Notes under the pieces: generated by a model
Database searches by the model: none
Told to the model about the DNA's origin: nothing
What the model saw: only the letters and a program-made list of their open reading frames with translations
DNA from: DATBHZ01 sp036557185
GTDB taxonomy: Bacteria > Actinomycetota > Acidimicrobiia > IMCC26256 > JAENVU01
Direction of reading: 5' to 3'
Assembly: GCA_036557185.1 (NCBI GenBank)
Contig: DATBHZ010000142.1
Span: 1 to 27,260 of the forward strand
DNA: 27,260 nt
Made by a program: the position numbers and the translations under genes
Part shown: one piece after another, positions 6,801 to 13,437 of the stretch
How positions within the stretch are numbered: the stretch's first letter is position 1
How the letters are laid out: each line of letters begins with the position of its first letter

Positions 6801-7944
6801 CGACGCACTGCTCGTCAAGCTCGCCGAGCGCCTGAGCGGGCGCCTGCGCCGCGGCGACACGATCGCTCGATTCGGCGGGGACGAGTTCACGATCCTGTGC
6901 GACAGCCTTCCCGCCGCGAGCTCACGCAACGAGGTGATCGACGTCGCTCGCCGGCTGCTCGCAGGCGTCGAGGAACCGATCCTCTTCGCAGGTGAGGAAC
7001 GGCACCTCTCGTGCAGCATCGGGATCGCGATCGCCGGAGCCGGAGCGAAGCCGGATGCTCTCGTGCGCGAGGCCGATTCCGCGATGTACCGCGCCAAGGA
7101 AGCCGGAAAGGGTCGTTGGGAGCTCTACGACGAGGAGATGCGCTCGTCGGCGCAGGCGCGCCTCGACACCGAGAACGCGTTGCACCGAGCGCTCGAGCGC
7201 AACGAGTTCATCGCGCACTTCCAGCCCTTCGTCGAGCTCATGGACGGTCGCTGTGTCGGTGCCGAGGCGCTCGTCCGCTGGATCCACCCGGACCAGGGCA
7301 TCATCATGCCGAACGACTTCATCGGGCTCGCCGAGGAGACCGGTCTCATCGTTCCCCTCGGCACGCACGTGCTGCGCGAGGCGTGCCGGGCGGTGTCGCG
7401 CTGGGACAGCACGCACTCGCTGCACCCCGATTTCGCGCTTTCGGTCAACCTGTCCGCGCGCCAGCTCGCACAGCCGGACATCGTCGAGATCGTCGACCGC
7501 GCGCTCCACGACGCGAAGACACAGCCCGATCGCCTGTGCCTCGAGATCACGGAAAGCACGCTGATGGGCGACGCCTCGATCGACACGATCAAGGCGCTCA
7601 AGGGGATCGGAGTGCAACTGAGCATCGACGACTTCGGCACGGGCTACTCCTCGCTCGGCTACCTCAAGCGGTTCCCCGTGGACACCGTGAAGGTCGACCG
7701 GTCGTTCGTCGACGGTCTCGGCACCGAGTCGGAGGACTCGGCGATCGTCGCCGCGGTGGTGAGCCTCGGCCACGCGCTCGGACACACGGTCGTGGCGGAA
7801 GGTGTCGAGACCGTTCGGCAGCTCCGCGAGCTGCGCCGCCTCGGCTGCGACCAGGCGCAAGGATTCTGGTTCGCGCACCCTGCCCCGGAGCCGGAGTTCG
7901 TCGCACAGCTCGACGCGCAGAATCGCCTGGCGGCCGCGAGCTGA
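3868..7944 (+). CDS. Multi-sensor c-di-GMP enzyme: PAS-GAF-PAS-PAS-PAS-GAF-GGDEF-EAL
   Basis: This 1358-residue cytoplasmic signalling protein has no transmembrane segments. Residues 1-85 are disordered and contain a duplicated 17-residue unit plus an Asn-Gly run. Then come PAS (about 88-205), a GAF-like domain (208-382), PAS (385-498), PAS (508-624), PAS (633-748), GAF (761-913), GGDEF (925-1085) and EAL (about 1110-1350). The diguanylate cyclase site is intact (GGDEF at 1003-1007), with an inhibitory I-site RxxD (994-997) exactly 5 residues before it. The phosphodiesterase site also looks complete: EALVRW (Glu1133), NLSARQL, LEITEST, DDFGTG (Asp1254/1255), KVDRSFV, EGVET (Glu1311) and the QGFWFA glutamine. 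Both making and breaking c-di-GMP are therefore possible, with feedback inhibition. ATG 3868 fits a leaderless transcript. ATG 3892, with AGGGGGG 11 nt upstream, is a serious alternative that would remove 8 residues. Confidence 0.95.
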   Translation: MTRGDGQPMPVRSESVREDGDSSGTNRAGHDQSGRGAVERAAGPNGHDQSGRGAVERAAGPNGNGNGNGNGHRAPARAGEQMTGWQRIVLARPNELVIVRDRDMRTLYVSPSVEGMLGWQPTELLGAPRLDLVHPDDRARLQAATDRALGESRGIAEIEFRVRDRDGAWHLLESQLANLFDDPGVAGLVSIARDVTERARAEASIARHSTAANLVADLSATLVDATIEDMDLRVVEVLRRLAEFVSADGAVLSGRAQLVDGPEPDHCWWDAALGPAPSEVVAALGGLALITDGSTTFLRSVERDGELELPGNRAATPPVTALGGFTVHAKDRPIGSVTFLWRTRSPLVTTEDLEPLSVLGTGLLATVDRVRAERAVRTSEQRYRALAENASDYVVVWGPEGAMTYLNPPAARFIGFSTGYKYTRDESILHPDDFDASRELFLQLQAEGLGATTPPFQARFRRHDGVYRWMEMIATNLIDDPVVGGIVVNARDVTERRRSDEELRGSEERLRTLVANVAEGIIVLEGDGTVRYASPAAIRMLGYPPEHGIGSDALQYIHPDDQAAVGEVVAETFAEAGIHGPVQLRARTHDGDYRVLEAIGNNLLDNPAVRGVVITTRDVTDRLDAEEAVQRGDERLRALVQNLSDVITIVGPEGQLSYTSPAAEMLFGFQQGDESWTDPLARVHPDDRDRVGEKFGAQIEGSLHDPVPFRIFAADGELHNVEATAVDMTHVPAVGGIVVTTRDVTERTRAQSVVSDQARVLELVARGAPLSEILATVCTMLHAQLTDARCGVMLVDERSGQLRLSPGASLPPGFAQQIATLHVDGSSELRAAAASGAEVVLTDMAQSDIPDASREIALANSVRACFSFPISMASDNTNAGLVLVTWPVPHTPDENEIGVIRTVAQLAGIAIERRAQEDRLSHQAHHDPLTGLPNRVLFNEFLTLALARAERQGTSVGVLFMDLDRFKVVNDSLGHDAGDALLVKLAERLSGRLRRGDTIARFGGDEFTILCDSLPAASSRNEVIDVARRLLAGVEEPILFAGEERHLSCSIGIAIAGAGAKPDALVREADSAMYRAKEAGKGRWELYDEEMRSSAQARLDTENALHRALERNEFIAHFQPFVELMDGRCVGAEALVRWIHPDQGIIMPNDFIGLAEETGLIVPLGTHVLREACRAVSRWDSTHSLHPDFALSVNLSARQLAQPDIVEIVDRALHDAKTQPDRLCLEITESTLMGDASIDTIKALKGIGVQLSIDDFGTGYSSLGYLKRFPVDTVKVDRSFVDGLGTESEDSAIVAAVVSLGHALGHTVVAEGVETVRQLRELRRLGCDQAQGFWFAHPAPEPEFVAQLDAQNRLAAAS
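3951..4056 (+). repeat. In-frame 51-bp tandem duplication plus Asn-Gly run
   Basis: Two identical 51-bp units (3951-4001 and 4002-4052) each encode GHDQSGRGAVERAAGPN in the N-terminal linker of the c-di-GMP protein. The identity runs about 4 bases past the second unit. It is followed by AACGGG/AACGGC hexamers (to 4080) encoding alternating Asn and Gly. Being a multiple of 3 and perfectly identical, it suggests a recent in-frame duplication in a flexible region. Confidence 0.9.
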
Positions 7945-7958
7945 GCCCCACCCGCGCA

Positions 7959-8043
7959 TAGTGTCCGCGGGAGCGAGCGTGAAGCGAGCCGGGTATCCCG
8001 GCTCGTAGCGAGCGGGGCCCGAGCGGCCCGGCGCCGCAGGCAC
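7959..8043 (+). repeat. Structured intergenic element with hairpin and repeated GCGAGC
   Basis: The 115-bp gap between the c-di-GMP gene and the Nudix gene contains a perfect 9-bp stem, CGAGCCGGG (7985-7993) and CCCGGCTCG (7997-8005), with loop TAT. It is flanked on both sides by GCGAGC/AGCGAG hexamers. A second short stem GGGCC/GGCCC and a GGCGCC palindrome follow. TAGTGT (7959-7964) could be a -10 for the Nudix gene, in which case the hairpin lies in its leader. The element may act as terminator for the upstream gene or be a dispersed REP-like repeat. Confidence 0.5.
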
Positions 8044-8059
8044 CAAGAGCGGGAGAGAC

Positions 8060-8752
8060 GTGGGTAAGGGTCAGCGGGACGCGGTCGGCGCGGTCGAGGT
8101 CCTCCGTTGGGCGGAGACGCTCGCGGCGATAGGCCGCACGGGCCTCGGCTTCACGCAGAGCCTGTACGAGCGCGAGCGATTCGAGGAGGTCCTCAAGGTC
8201 GCTGCCGACATCCGCGCCGCGGCCATCGACGAGGCGGAAGCCGAGGTCCTCTACGACGAGTGGATCTCGACGGTGGGCCAGGGGGTCGCCGGTTACGTCA
8301 CCCCCAAGTGCGCGGTCGCAGCGGTCGTCGGCAACCACCGCAAGGAGATCCTCTTGACGCAGCGCGCCGACAGCGGGATCTGGCTGTACCCGGTCGGGTG
8401 GGCCGATGTTGGCTATTCGCCGTCGGAGATCGCCGTCAAGGAGGTCTACGAGGAGACCGGCATCGAGGTCGAGCCGGTGAGTCTCATCGCGGTGCTCGAC
8501 GGACTCCGCCTCGGCTACGCCCGGCTCCCCATGTACTCGCTCGTCTTCCATTGCAGGATGCTCGGCGGAGAGCTCGTCGGCCACCCGCTCGAGACGCGCC
8601 AAGTCGGTTTCTTCGCGCGCGACCACCTTCCGCAGCCGCTGGCCGGCGCGTCGCGCTGGGCCGACCTCGCGTTCCGCGCGATCGACGGGGAGATGCTCCC
8701 CGCCGACTTCGACCCGCCCCGCACACCGCCATGGCGCGGCCTGGACGAGTAG
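8060..8752 (+). CDS. Nudix hydrolase with N-terminal Nudix_N-type domain
   Basis: The product has 230 residues. Residues about 12-75 form the helical N-terminal domain found in a group of Nudix enzymes linked to ADP-ribose/nucleotide-sugar pyrophosphatases (AETLAAIGRTGLGFTQSLYERERFEE region). Residues 80-215 form the Nudix fold, with LYPVGWADVGYSPSEIAVKE followed by VYEETGIEV. The metal-binding EVYEETG core is present. Compared with the consensus GX5EX7REUXEEXGU, the first Glu is replaced by Tyr (GWADVGY) and REU by KEV; the KEV form is common in this subgroup. Predicted activity is hydrolysis of a nucleoside diphosphate linked to another moiety; the exact substrate is unknown. The GTG start has GGGAGAG close upstream at a short spacing. 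The stop codon abuts the stop of the opposite-strand gene. Confidence 0.87.
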   Translation: MGKGQRDAVGAVEVLRWAETLAAIGRTGLGFTQSLYERERFEEVLKVAADIRAAAIDEAEAEVLYDEWISTVGQGVAGYVTPKCAVAAVVGNHRKEILLTQRADSGIWLYPVGWADVGYSPSEIAVKEVYEETGIEVEPVSLIAVLDGLRLGYARLPMYSLVFHCRMLGGELVGHPLETRQVGFFARDHLPQPLAGASRWADLAFRAIDGEMLPADFDPPRTPPWRGLDE

Positions 8753-9232
8753 CTACCGGTCCAGCTGCTCCCGCAGGAGAGCCACGACCGAGACAGCACC
8801 GCGGCTCGACTCCCAGGCGTCTCCGACCGCGTCGTGGTCGACGAGCCCCGTGAGCTCCGGCTGGATGCCCAGGACAGCGCTTGCGCGGCCGGCCACCGTC
8901 GCGGGCTCGAGGTCGTCGCCATCGGCCGGGAAGCACTCGAGCCCGTCCCACAGATCGTGCAGCGCGCGCTCTTCACTGCCGAGCCTGATCGTGCGGGCGG
9001 AAGCATCGGTGCGGAGCGCGCCGACGACCTCTTCCCAGAGGTCGTAGTGCGACAAACCTGCCGGTTGCCGGAAGCCCGCCACCGGATGCAGTCGCCATTC
9101 GATGCGCTGCTCCTCCCCCGTGAACCACGTTTGCGATCCGTTCACGTAGGAATCGACCGGGAGCCCGAGTCGTTCGTCGAGCGCGAGCACCAGCGTGGGC
9201 GAGCACAGCCAGAGCGCGGTTGCCGTGAGCAC
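8753..9232 (-). CDS. Hypothetical protein
   Basis: The product has 159 residues and I do not recognise a named family. It contains a striking segment (DERLGLPVDSYVNGSQTWFT) that looks conserved rather than random, then YDLWEEVVGAL and a charged C-terminus. There is no clear signal peptide or membrane helix, though residues 2-17 are hydrophobic. The GTG start at 9232 is supported by TACCCT 7 nt upstream on the minus strand, half of the palindromic promoter it shares with the acyltransferase gene. A downstream GTG at 9190 is an alternative. Its stop is directly fused to the Nudix stop (TAGCTA, 8750-8755). Confidence 0.68.
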   Translation of the reverse strand: MLTATALWLCSPTLVLALDERLGLPVDSYVNGSQTWFTGEEQRIEWRLHPVAGFRQPAGLSHYDLWEEVVGALRTDASARTIRLGSEERALHDLWDGLECFPADGDDLEPATVAGRASAVLGIQPELTGLVDHDAVGDAWESSRGAVSVVALLREQLDR

Positions 9233-9239
9233 GCGGGCG

Positions 9240-9255
9240 AGGGTACCGGTACCCT
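9240..9255. promoter_or_regulatory. Palindromic bidirectional leaderless promoter
   Basis: AGGGTACCGGTACCCT is a perfect 16-bp palindrome in the 29-bp gap between two divergent genes. Each arm carries TACCCT pointing outward: 6 nt before ATG 9262 on the plus strand, and 7 nt before GTG 9232 on the minus strand. Both spacings match the leaderless pattern used across this window. The simplest reading is two back-to-back -10 boxes. An operator for a dimeric regulator at the same place is possible too. Confidence 0.6.
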
Positions 9256-9261
9256 GGCTTC

Positions 9262-10725
9262 ATGCCGCGGTACGACCGGCTCACGGGGCTCGATTCGTCG
9301 TTCCTGCACCTCGAGCGTCTCGAGACGCCGATGCACGTCGGCGCGGTGACCGTGCTCGAAGGCGCTCCATTCTTCGACGACAGCGGGCGGTTCCGTCTCG
9401 CGGACGTGCGCCGCCTCGTCTCGTCGCGCCTGCACCTGATCCCGAGGTTCCGGCGGCGTCTCATGCGCGTGCCGTTCGAGCAGGGCCGGCCGATCTGGGT
9501 CGACGACGAGCGGTTCGACATCGCCTACCACGTGCGGCTCACCGCGCTACCCGCGCCCGGCTCGCGTGAGCAGCTGATGGCGCTCGCCGCGCGTCTGCTG
9601 GCAGGACTCCTCGACCGGAGCCGTCCCCTGTGGGAGCTCTGGTTCATCGAGGGTCTCGCCGAGAACCAGGTCGCGCTCATCCAGAAGACGCATCACGCGC
9701 TGGTCGACGGCGTCTCGGGGGTCGACGTCGCCACGGTCCTGCTCGATTTCACCCCGGAGCCGACGTTCCTCGACCCGCCGCGTTGGGTCGTCGAGCCGCC
9801 GCCCTCACCGGGCCGGCTGCTCGCGGACTCGCTGTACGAGCGCGCCACCGAGCCGGCCGAGATGCTGCGCACTGTGCGCCACGCGGCACGCGCTCCGCAG
9901 CACGCACTGGAGCGCACCGGTCAGCTCGGACGAGCGTTCGCGACGTTGGCCGACAAGAGAACGATCGCGCCGCGCACCTCATTGAACGCACCCGTTGGAC
10001 GGAGCCGCAGGTTCGAGGGCGTGCGGATCTCGCTCGACGACGTGAAGACGATCCGGATGGCGTTCGGCGGCACGATCAACGACGTCGTGCTCGCGGGTGT
10101 GACGGGCGCGCTGCGCAGGCTGCTGGAGTCCAGGAGCGAGGACGTCACGGACCTCAGCCTGCGGGCCTTGTGCCCTGTCTCCGTACGGGACACGTCGGAG
10201 CAGATGCAGCTCGGCAACAAGATCTCCGCGATGTTCGTGGATCTCCCCGTCGGCCTGCCCGATCCGGGCGAGCGCCTCGCGGCGATCCAGGCGACGACGA
10301 AGGACCTGAAGGACCGCGAGCAGGCACTGGGCGCCGCGTTCCTCCTCGACCTCACGCACTACGCGGCACCGACGCTGGTCGGGCTCGCGGCGCGCCTGGT
10401 CGCACGGCAGCCCTTCGTGAACGTCGTGGTCACCAACGTCCCCGGGCCCCAGACCCCGCTGTACTGCATGGGTGCGCGGATGTACGAGGCCTACCCGATC
10501 GTTCCGCTCGCCCCGAACCTCGGGATCGGTATCGCGATCCTCAGTTATTGCGGACGCCTGCATTTCGGCCTGTTCGCCGACGCGGACGCCCACCCCGACA
10601 TCCAAGTGCTGGCCGCGGGCGTCGAGGAGTCGTTCGCCGAGTTGAAGAAGCTGGCGGACGAGGTGTTGGATGCCCCGACGCACCCGACGGAGGGAAACCG
10701 ACGTGGCGGATCTGTGGGAACGTGA
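9262..10725 (+). CDS. Wax ester synthase/diacylglycerol O-acyltransferase (WS/DGAT)
   Basis: The 487-residue product has the family's normal length. It esterifies acyl-CoA with fatty alcohol or diacylglycerol to make storage wax ester or triacylglycerol at the inner face of the membrane. The catalytic HHxxxDG motif is present (His144, His145, Asp149, Gly150, read as HHALVDG). The N-terminus begins with the typical LTGLDSSFLHLE. The PLWELWFIEGL segment and the C-terminal half (NVVVTNVPGPQTPLY, MGARMYEAYPIVPL) match the DUF1298-type domain of the family. ATG 9262 is supported by TACCCT 6 nt upstream. The amidase gene starts 23 nt before this gene's stop, so they form an operon. Confidence 0.95.
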   Translation: MPRYDRLTGLDSSFLHLERLETPMHVGAVTVLEGAPFFDDSGRFRLADVRRLVSSRLHLIPRFRRRLMRVPFEQGRPIWVDDERFDIAYHVRLTALPAPGSREQLMALAARLLAGLLDRSRPLWELWFIEGLAENQVALIQKTHHALVDGVSGVDVATVLLDFTPEPTFLDPPRWVVEPPPSPGRLLADSLYERATEPAEMLRTVRHAARAPQHALERTGQLGRAFATLADKRTIAPRTSLNAPVGRSRRFEGVRISLDDVKTIRMAFGGTINDVVLAGVTGALRRLLESRSEDVTDLSLRALCPVSVRDTSEQMQLGNKISAMFVDLPVGLPDPGERLAAIQATTKDLKDREQALGAAFLLDLTHYAAPTLVGLAARLVARQPFVNVVVTNVPGPQTPLYCMGARMYEAYPIVPLAPNLGIGIAILSYCGRLHFGLFADADAHPDIQVLAAGVEESFAELKKLADEVLDAPTHPTEGNRRGGSVGT

Positions 10726-12130
10726 TGCGTGGGATCTCGCCGACTCGGTGCGGTCGGGTGAGCTGACTGCCGCCGAGCTGCTCGAGGTCAGCCTCGACCG
10801 GATCGCGAAGTTCAACGGCGACCTGAACGCGGTCTGCCATCTCGATGCCGACGGCGCGCGTGAGCGCGCGGCCGAGATCGACGCCCTCGTAGCCGACGGC
10901 GGTGACCCGGGCCCGTTCGCTGGCGTGCCGATGGGCGTGAAGGAGCTCGCGCAGGCGAGAGGTTTCCCGGACACCCATGCATCGGTTGCGTACCGCGACG
11001 TCGTGGCCCGGGACGACTGTCCGGAGGTCGCAAGGCTCCGCGCGGGCGGCGCGATCATCACGGGCCTCACCACTGCGCCCGAGTTCGGGATCCCCAGCTA
11101 CACGGCGTCGCCTCTGCACGGCGTGACGCGCAGCGCATGGAACCCCGAGCGCACGCCGGGTGGGTCGTCGGGCGGATCCGCGGCTTCCGTGTCGTCCGGG
11201 ATGCTCCCTGCCTGCACGGGAAGCGATGGTGGAGGGTCCATCCGGATCCCGTCGTCGTACAGCGGGTTGCCCGGCATGAAGCCGACATTCGGGCGGATCC
11301 CCTCGGGTGGCGTCGACGATCCCTTCGACGCGGGGCTGACGTCGGTGAGCGGCCCGATCGTGCGGAGCGTGCGCGACGCGGCGCGCTATCTCGACGTGGC
11401 CGGCGGCCCGAGCCTGACCGATCCCACGTCCTTCCCGAAGGCGCAGCCCTACGAGCCGGTCGTCGCCGACCTCGACCGCGCGCGCGACCTGCTGCGCGGC
11501 AAGCGCGTCGCGTGGACCTCGACGCTCGGCTACGCGAAGACCGACCCCGAGGTCGAGCGCGTCACGCACAACGCCGCCTCGGAGCTGATCGAGATCGCGG
11601 GGCTGGCACTCTCGGACGTGCCGTTCGCGTTTCCAAGGCCGGGGCGCGCGTGGGGCTTGTTGTCCGTCCCCAACCTCGCGGCGTGGCGGTTGGAGCACTG
11701 CGAGGAGCACATCGACGAGCTCGACATGCTGCTGCGCGTGTCCGTCGAGAACGCGCCGCGGCTGCGGGCGCAGCATCTCGGCGCCGCGACCCGCCGCAGG
11801 CACGAGGTGCTCGTCGCCTCCGCGGACGTCTTCGAGCAGGTCGATCTCGTCATCACCCCGACGACTCCCACGACCGCGTATGTCGCCGAGGGCACGCTGC
11901 GCGGCGACGTCGCAGGCGAGGACGTCGACCTCTTCTACCTGTCGGCCCCGTTCACGGCTCCGTTCAACATGACGGGACAGCCCGCGATCAGCATCCCGGC
12001 CGGCCTGGTGGACGCAATGCCCTGTGGTGTCCAGATCGTCGCCCGGCGGCACGAGGACGAGCTCTGCCTCGCAGCCGGTGCGCTGCTCGAGGCCTCGCGG
12101 CCGTGGCCGAAGCTCGCTCCCGCGTTCTGA
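10703..12130 (+). CDS. Amidase, amidase-signature family
   Basis: The product has 475 residues. The amidase-signature Ser-cisSer-Lys triad is visible: Lys80 (MGVKEL), the GGSSGGS loop with the cis-serine at about 155/156, and the nucleophile Ser179 in GSDGGGSIR. It hydrolyses a carboxamide bond; the substrate cannot be told from sequence. It resembles free-standing amidases rather than GatA, and no gatB or gatC is nearby. GTG 10703 is chosen because GGAGGG lies 8 nt upstream and the protein then begins VADLWERDAWDLADSV, the usual family start. A further 11 upstream codons are open but arginine-rich. It overlaps the WS/DGAT gene by 23 nt. Confidence 0.9.
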   Translation: MADLWERDAWDLADSVRSGELTAAELLEVSLDRIAKFNGDLNAVCHLDADGARERAAEIDALVADGGDPGPFAGVPMGVKELAQARGFPDTHASVAYRDVVARDDCPEVARLRAGGAIITGLTTAPEFGIPSYTASPLHGVTRSAWNPERTPGGSSGGSAASVSSGMLPACTGSDGGGSIRIPSSYSGLPGMKPTFGRIPSGGVDDPFDAGLTSVSGPIVRSVRDAARYLDVAGGPSLTDPTSFPKAQPYEPVVADLDRARDLLRGKRVAWTSTLGYAKTDPEVERVTHNAASELIEIAGLALSDVPFAFPRPGRAWGLLSVPNLAAWRLEHCEEHIDELDMLLRVSVENAPRLRAQHLGAATRRRHEVLVASADVFEQVDLVITPTTPTTAYVAEGTLRGDVAGEDVDLFYLSAPFTAPFNMTGQPAISIPAGLVDAMPCGVQIVARRHEDELCLAAGALLEASRPWPKLAPAF

Positions 12131-12162
12131 GCCCGCCCTCATGGGCCGCTGAAAGGGCCAGG

Positions 12163-12168
12163 TAACCT
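12163..12168 (+). promoter_or_regulatory. -10 box of a leaderless promoter for the MBL-fold gene
   Basis: TAACCT fits TANNNT and lies exactly 6 nt before GTG 12175. It sits within the 44-bp gap after the amidase stop and gives the MBL-M20 pair its own promoter. There is no Shine-Dalgarno sequence. Confidence 0.5.
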
Positions 12169-12174
12169 CAGGTC

Positions 12175-13437
12175 GTGACAGACGTTGCCCCCCGGCCGGG
12201 CGACCAACCAACGATCGACGTACCGTCCGCGACAGGCCCGCACGCCGAAGTGCATGGGCCGGGAGCTGCGTCGAAGGCGTCCAGGCCGCACAAGCAGGAA
12301 CAGGACCCCGCCTCGGAGGAGATCACCGAGGTCGCGCCCGGTGTCATACGGATGCAGCTGCCCATCTGGATGCCCGGACTGGGTCACGTGAACATGTACG
12401 GGCTCGTCGACCGCCGCGGGCTCGCCGTGGTCGATCCCGGGCTCCCCGGGCCGAAGAGCTGGAAGGCGCTCCAGTCGCGGCTGAGAGCTGCGGGCTTCAG
12501 GATGCGCGACATCCACACGGTCGTGGTCACGCACTCCCATCCGGATCACTTCGGCGGAGCCGGCCGGATCAGGCGCGAGGCCCATGCCGAGCTCATCACG
12601 CACAAGGCCTTCACGACCTGGTCGCTCGACAGGAAGAAGTCGACGCTGAGCGAGGTCGAGGCCGAGCGGTTGGAGCAGGAGGCCATCGACGAGGCGCTCG
12701 ACTACAAGGGTCCCTCGCTCGAGGAGCTTCCACAGCTCGCCGACGAGGAGCGCGCCGCGCTCGACGAGATCACGGTCGAGACGCAGCGAAAGTCCGTGCC
12801 GTGGGGCGGGAACACCCCGTGGGGAGGGAGCAAGCACCCGATGCCGCCGCTGTCGCGGCGGCTCGCCATTCGCGCGACGCGCTTGCTCTTCACGCCACCC
12901 GACCCGACCCGGCGCGTCGCCCACGGCGCGTCCGTCGAGCTCGCCGGGCGCGAATGGTTGGCGGTGCACACGCCCGGCCACACGCTCGATCACCTGTGCC
13001 TCTACGACCCGGAGCACGGCGTGCTGCTCTCGGGTGACCACGTGCTGCCGTCCATCACGCCGCACATCTCAGGGTCCGGTCAGGGCGACGCGCTCCGCTC
13101 GTATCTCGCCACGCTCGATCTGGTCGCTTCGCTCGACGACGTGCGGCTCGGCCTGCCGGCGCACGGCCACCCGTTCGACGACGTTCCCGGCCGGGTCGCG
13201 GCGATCAAGGCGCACCACGCGGAACGGATGGAGAAGCTCCGCCAAGCATCCCTCGCGATCGGCCCCTCCGACGTCGTCGGGCTCTCGCACGAGCTGTTCC
13301 CGCCGCGGCACTGGGGCGTGATGGCCGAGAGCGAGACCTTCGCGCACCTCGAGCACCTGCGCCGCGCCGGCGAGGCCGAACGCTGGTCCGAGGACGGCAC
13401 CTTCGTCTACCGCGTCGAGCCCGCGCCAAAGACATGA
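12175..13437 (+). CDS. Metallo-beta-lactamase-fold hydrolase
   Basis: The product has 420 residues. Zinc-site motifs are in order: HSHPDH (His120, His122, Asp124, His125), TPGHT (His269), SGDH (Asp288) and AHGHP (His330, His332). This is the glyoxalase-II-like dinuclear site used by thioester hydrolases, lactonases and related enzymes. The substrate is unknown. Residues 1-50 are a disordered Pro/Ala/Thr-rich extension not typical of the fold. The leaderless -10 box 6 nt before the GTG argues that the extension is real. Residues 150-225 are a charged helical insert between the first and second metal motifs. The stop overlaps the next start (ATGA), coupling it to the M20 peptidase. Confidence 0.88.
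   Translation: MTDVAPRPGDQPTIDVPSATGPHAEVHGPGAASKASRPHKQEQDPASEEITEVAPGVIRMQLPIWMPGLGHVNMYGLVDRRGLAVVDPGLPGPKSWKALQSRLRAAGFRMRDIHTVVVTHSHPDHFGGAGRIRREAHAELITHKAFTTWSLDRKKSTLSEVEAERLEQEAIDEALDYKGPSLEELPQLADEERAALDEITVETQRKSVPWGGNTPWGGSKHPMPPLSRRLAIRATRLLFTPPDPTRRVAHGASVELAGREWLAVHTPGHTLDHLCLYDPEHGVLLSGDHVLPSITPHISGSGQGDALRSYLATLDLVASLDDVRLGLPAHGHPFDDVPGRVAAIKAHHAERMEKLRQASLAIGPSDVVGLSHELFPPRHWGVMAESETFAHLEHLRRAGEAERWSEDGTFVYRVEPAPKT

Noticed and set aside
10541..12211. 556-codon minus-strand open frame opposite the amidase
   Set aside because: Low-complexity Arg-rich translation; the amidase frame has all catalytic motifs.
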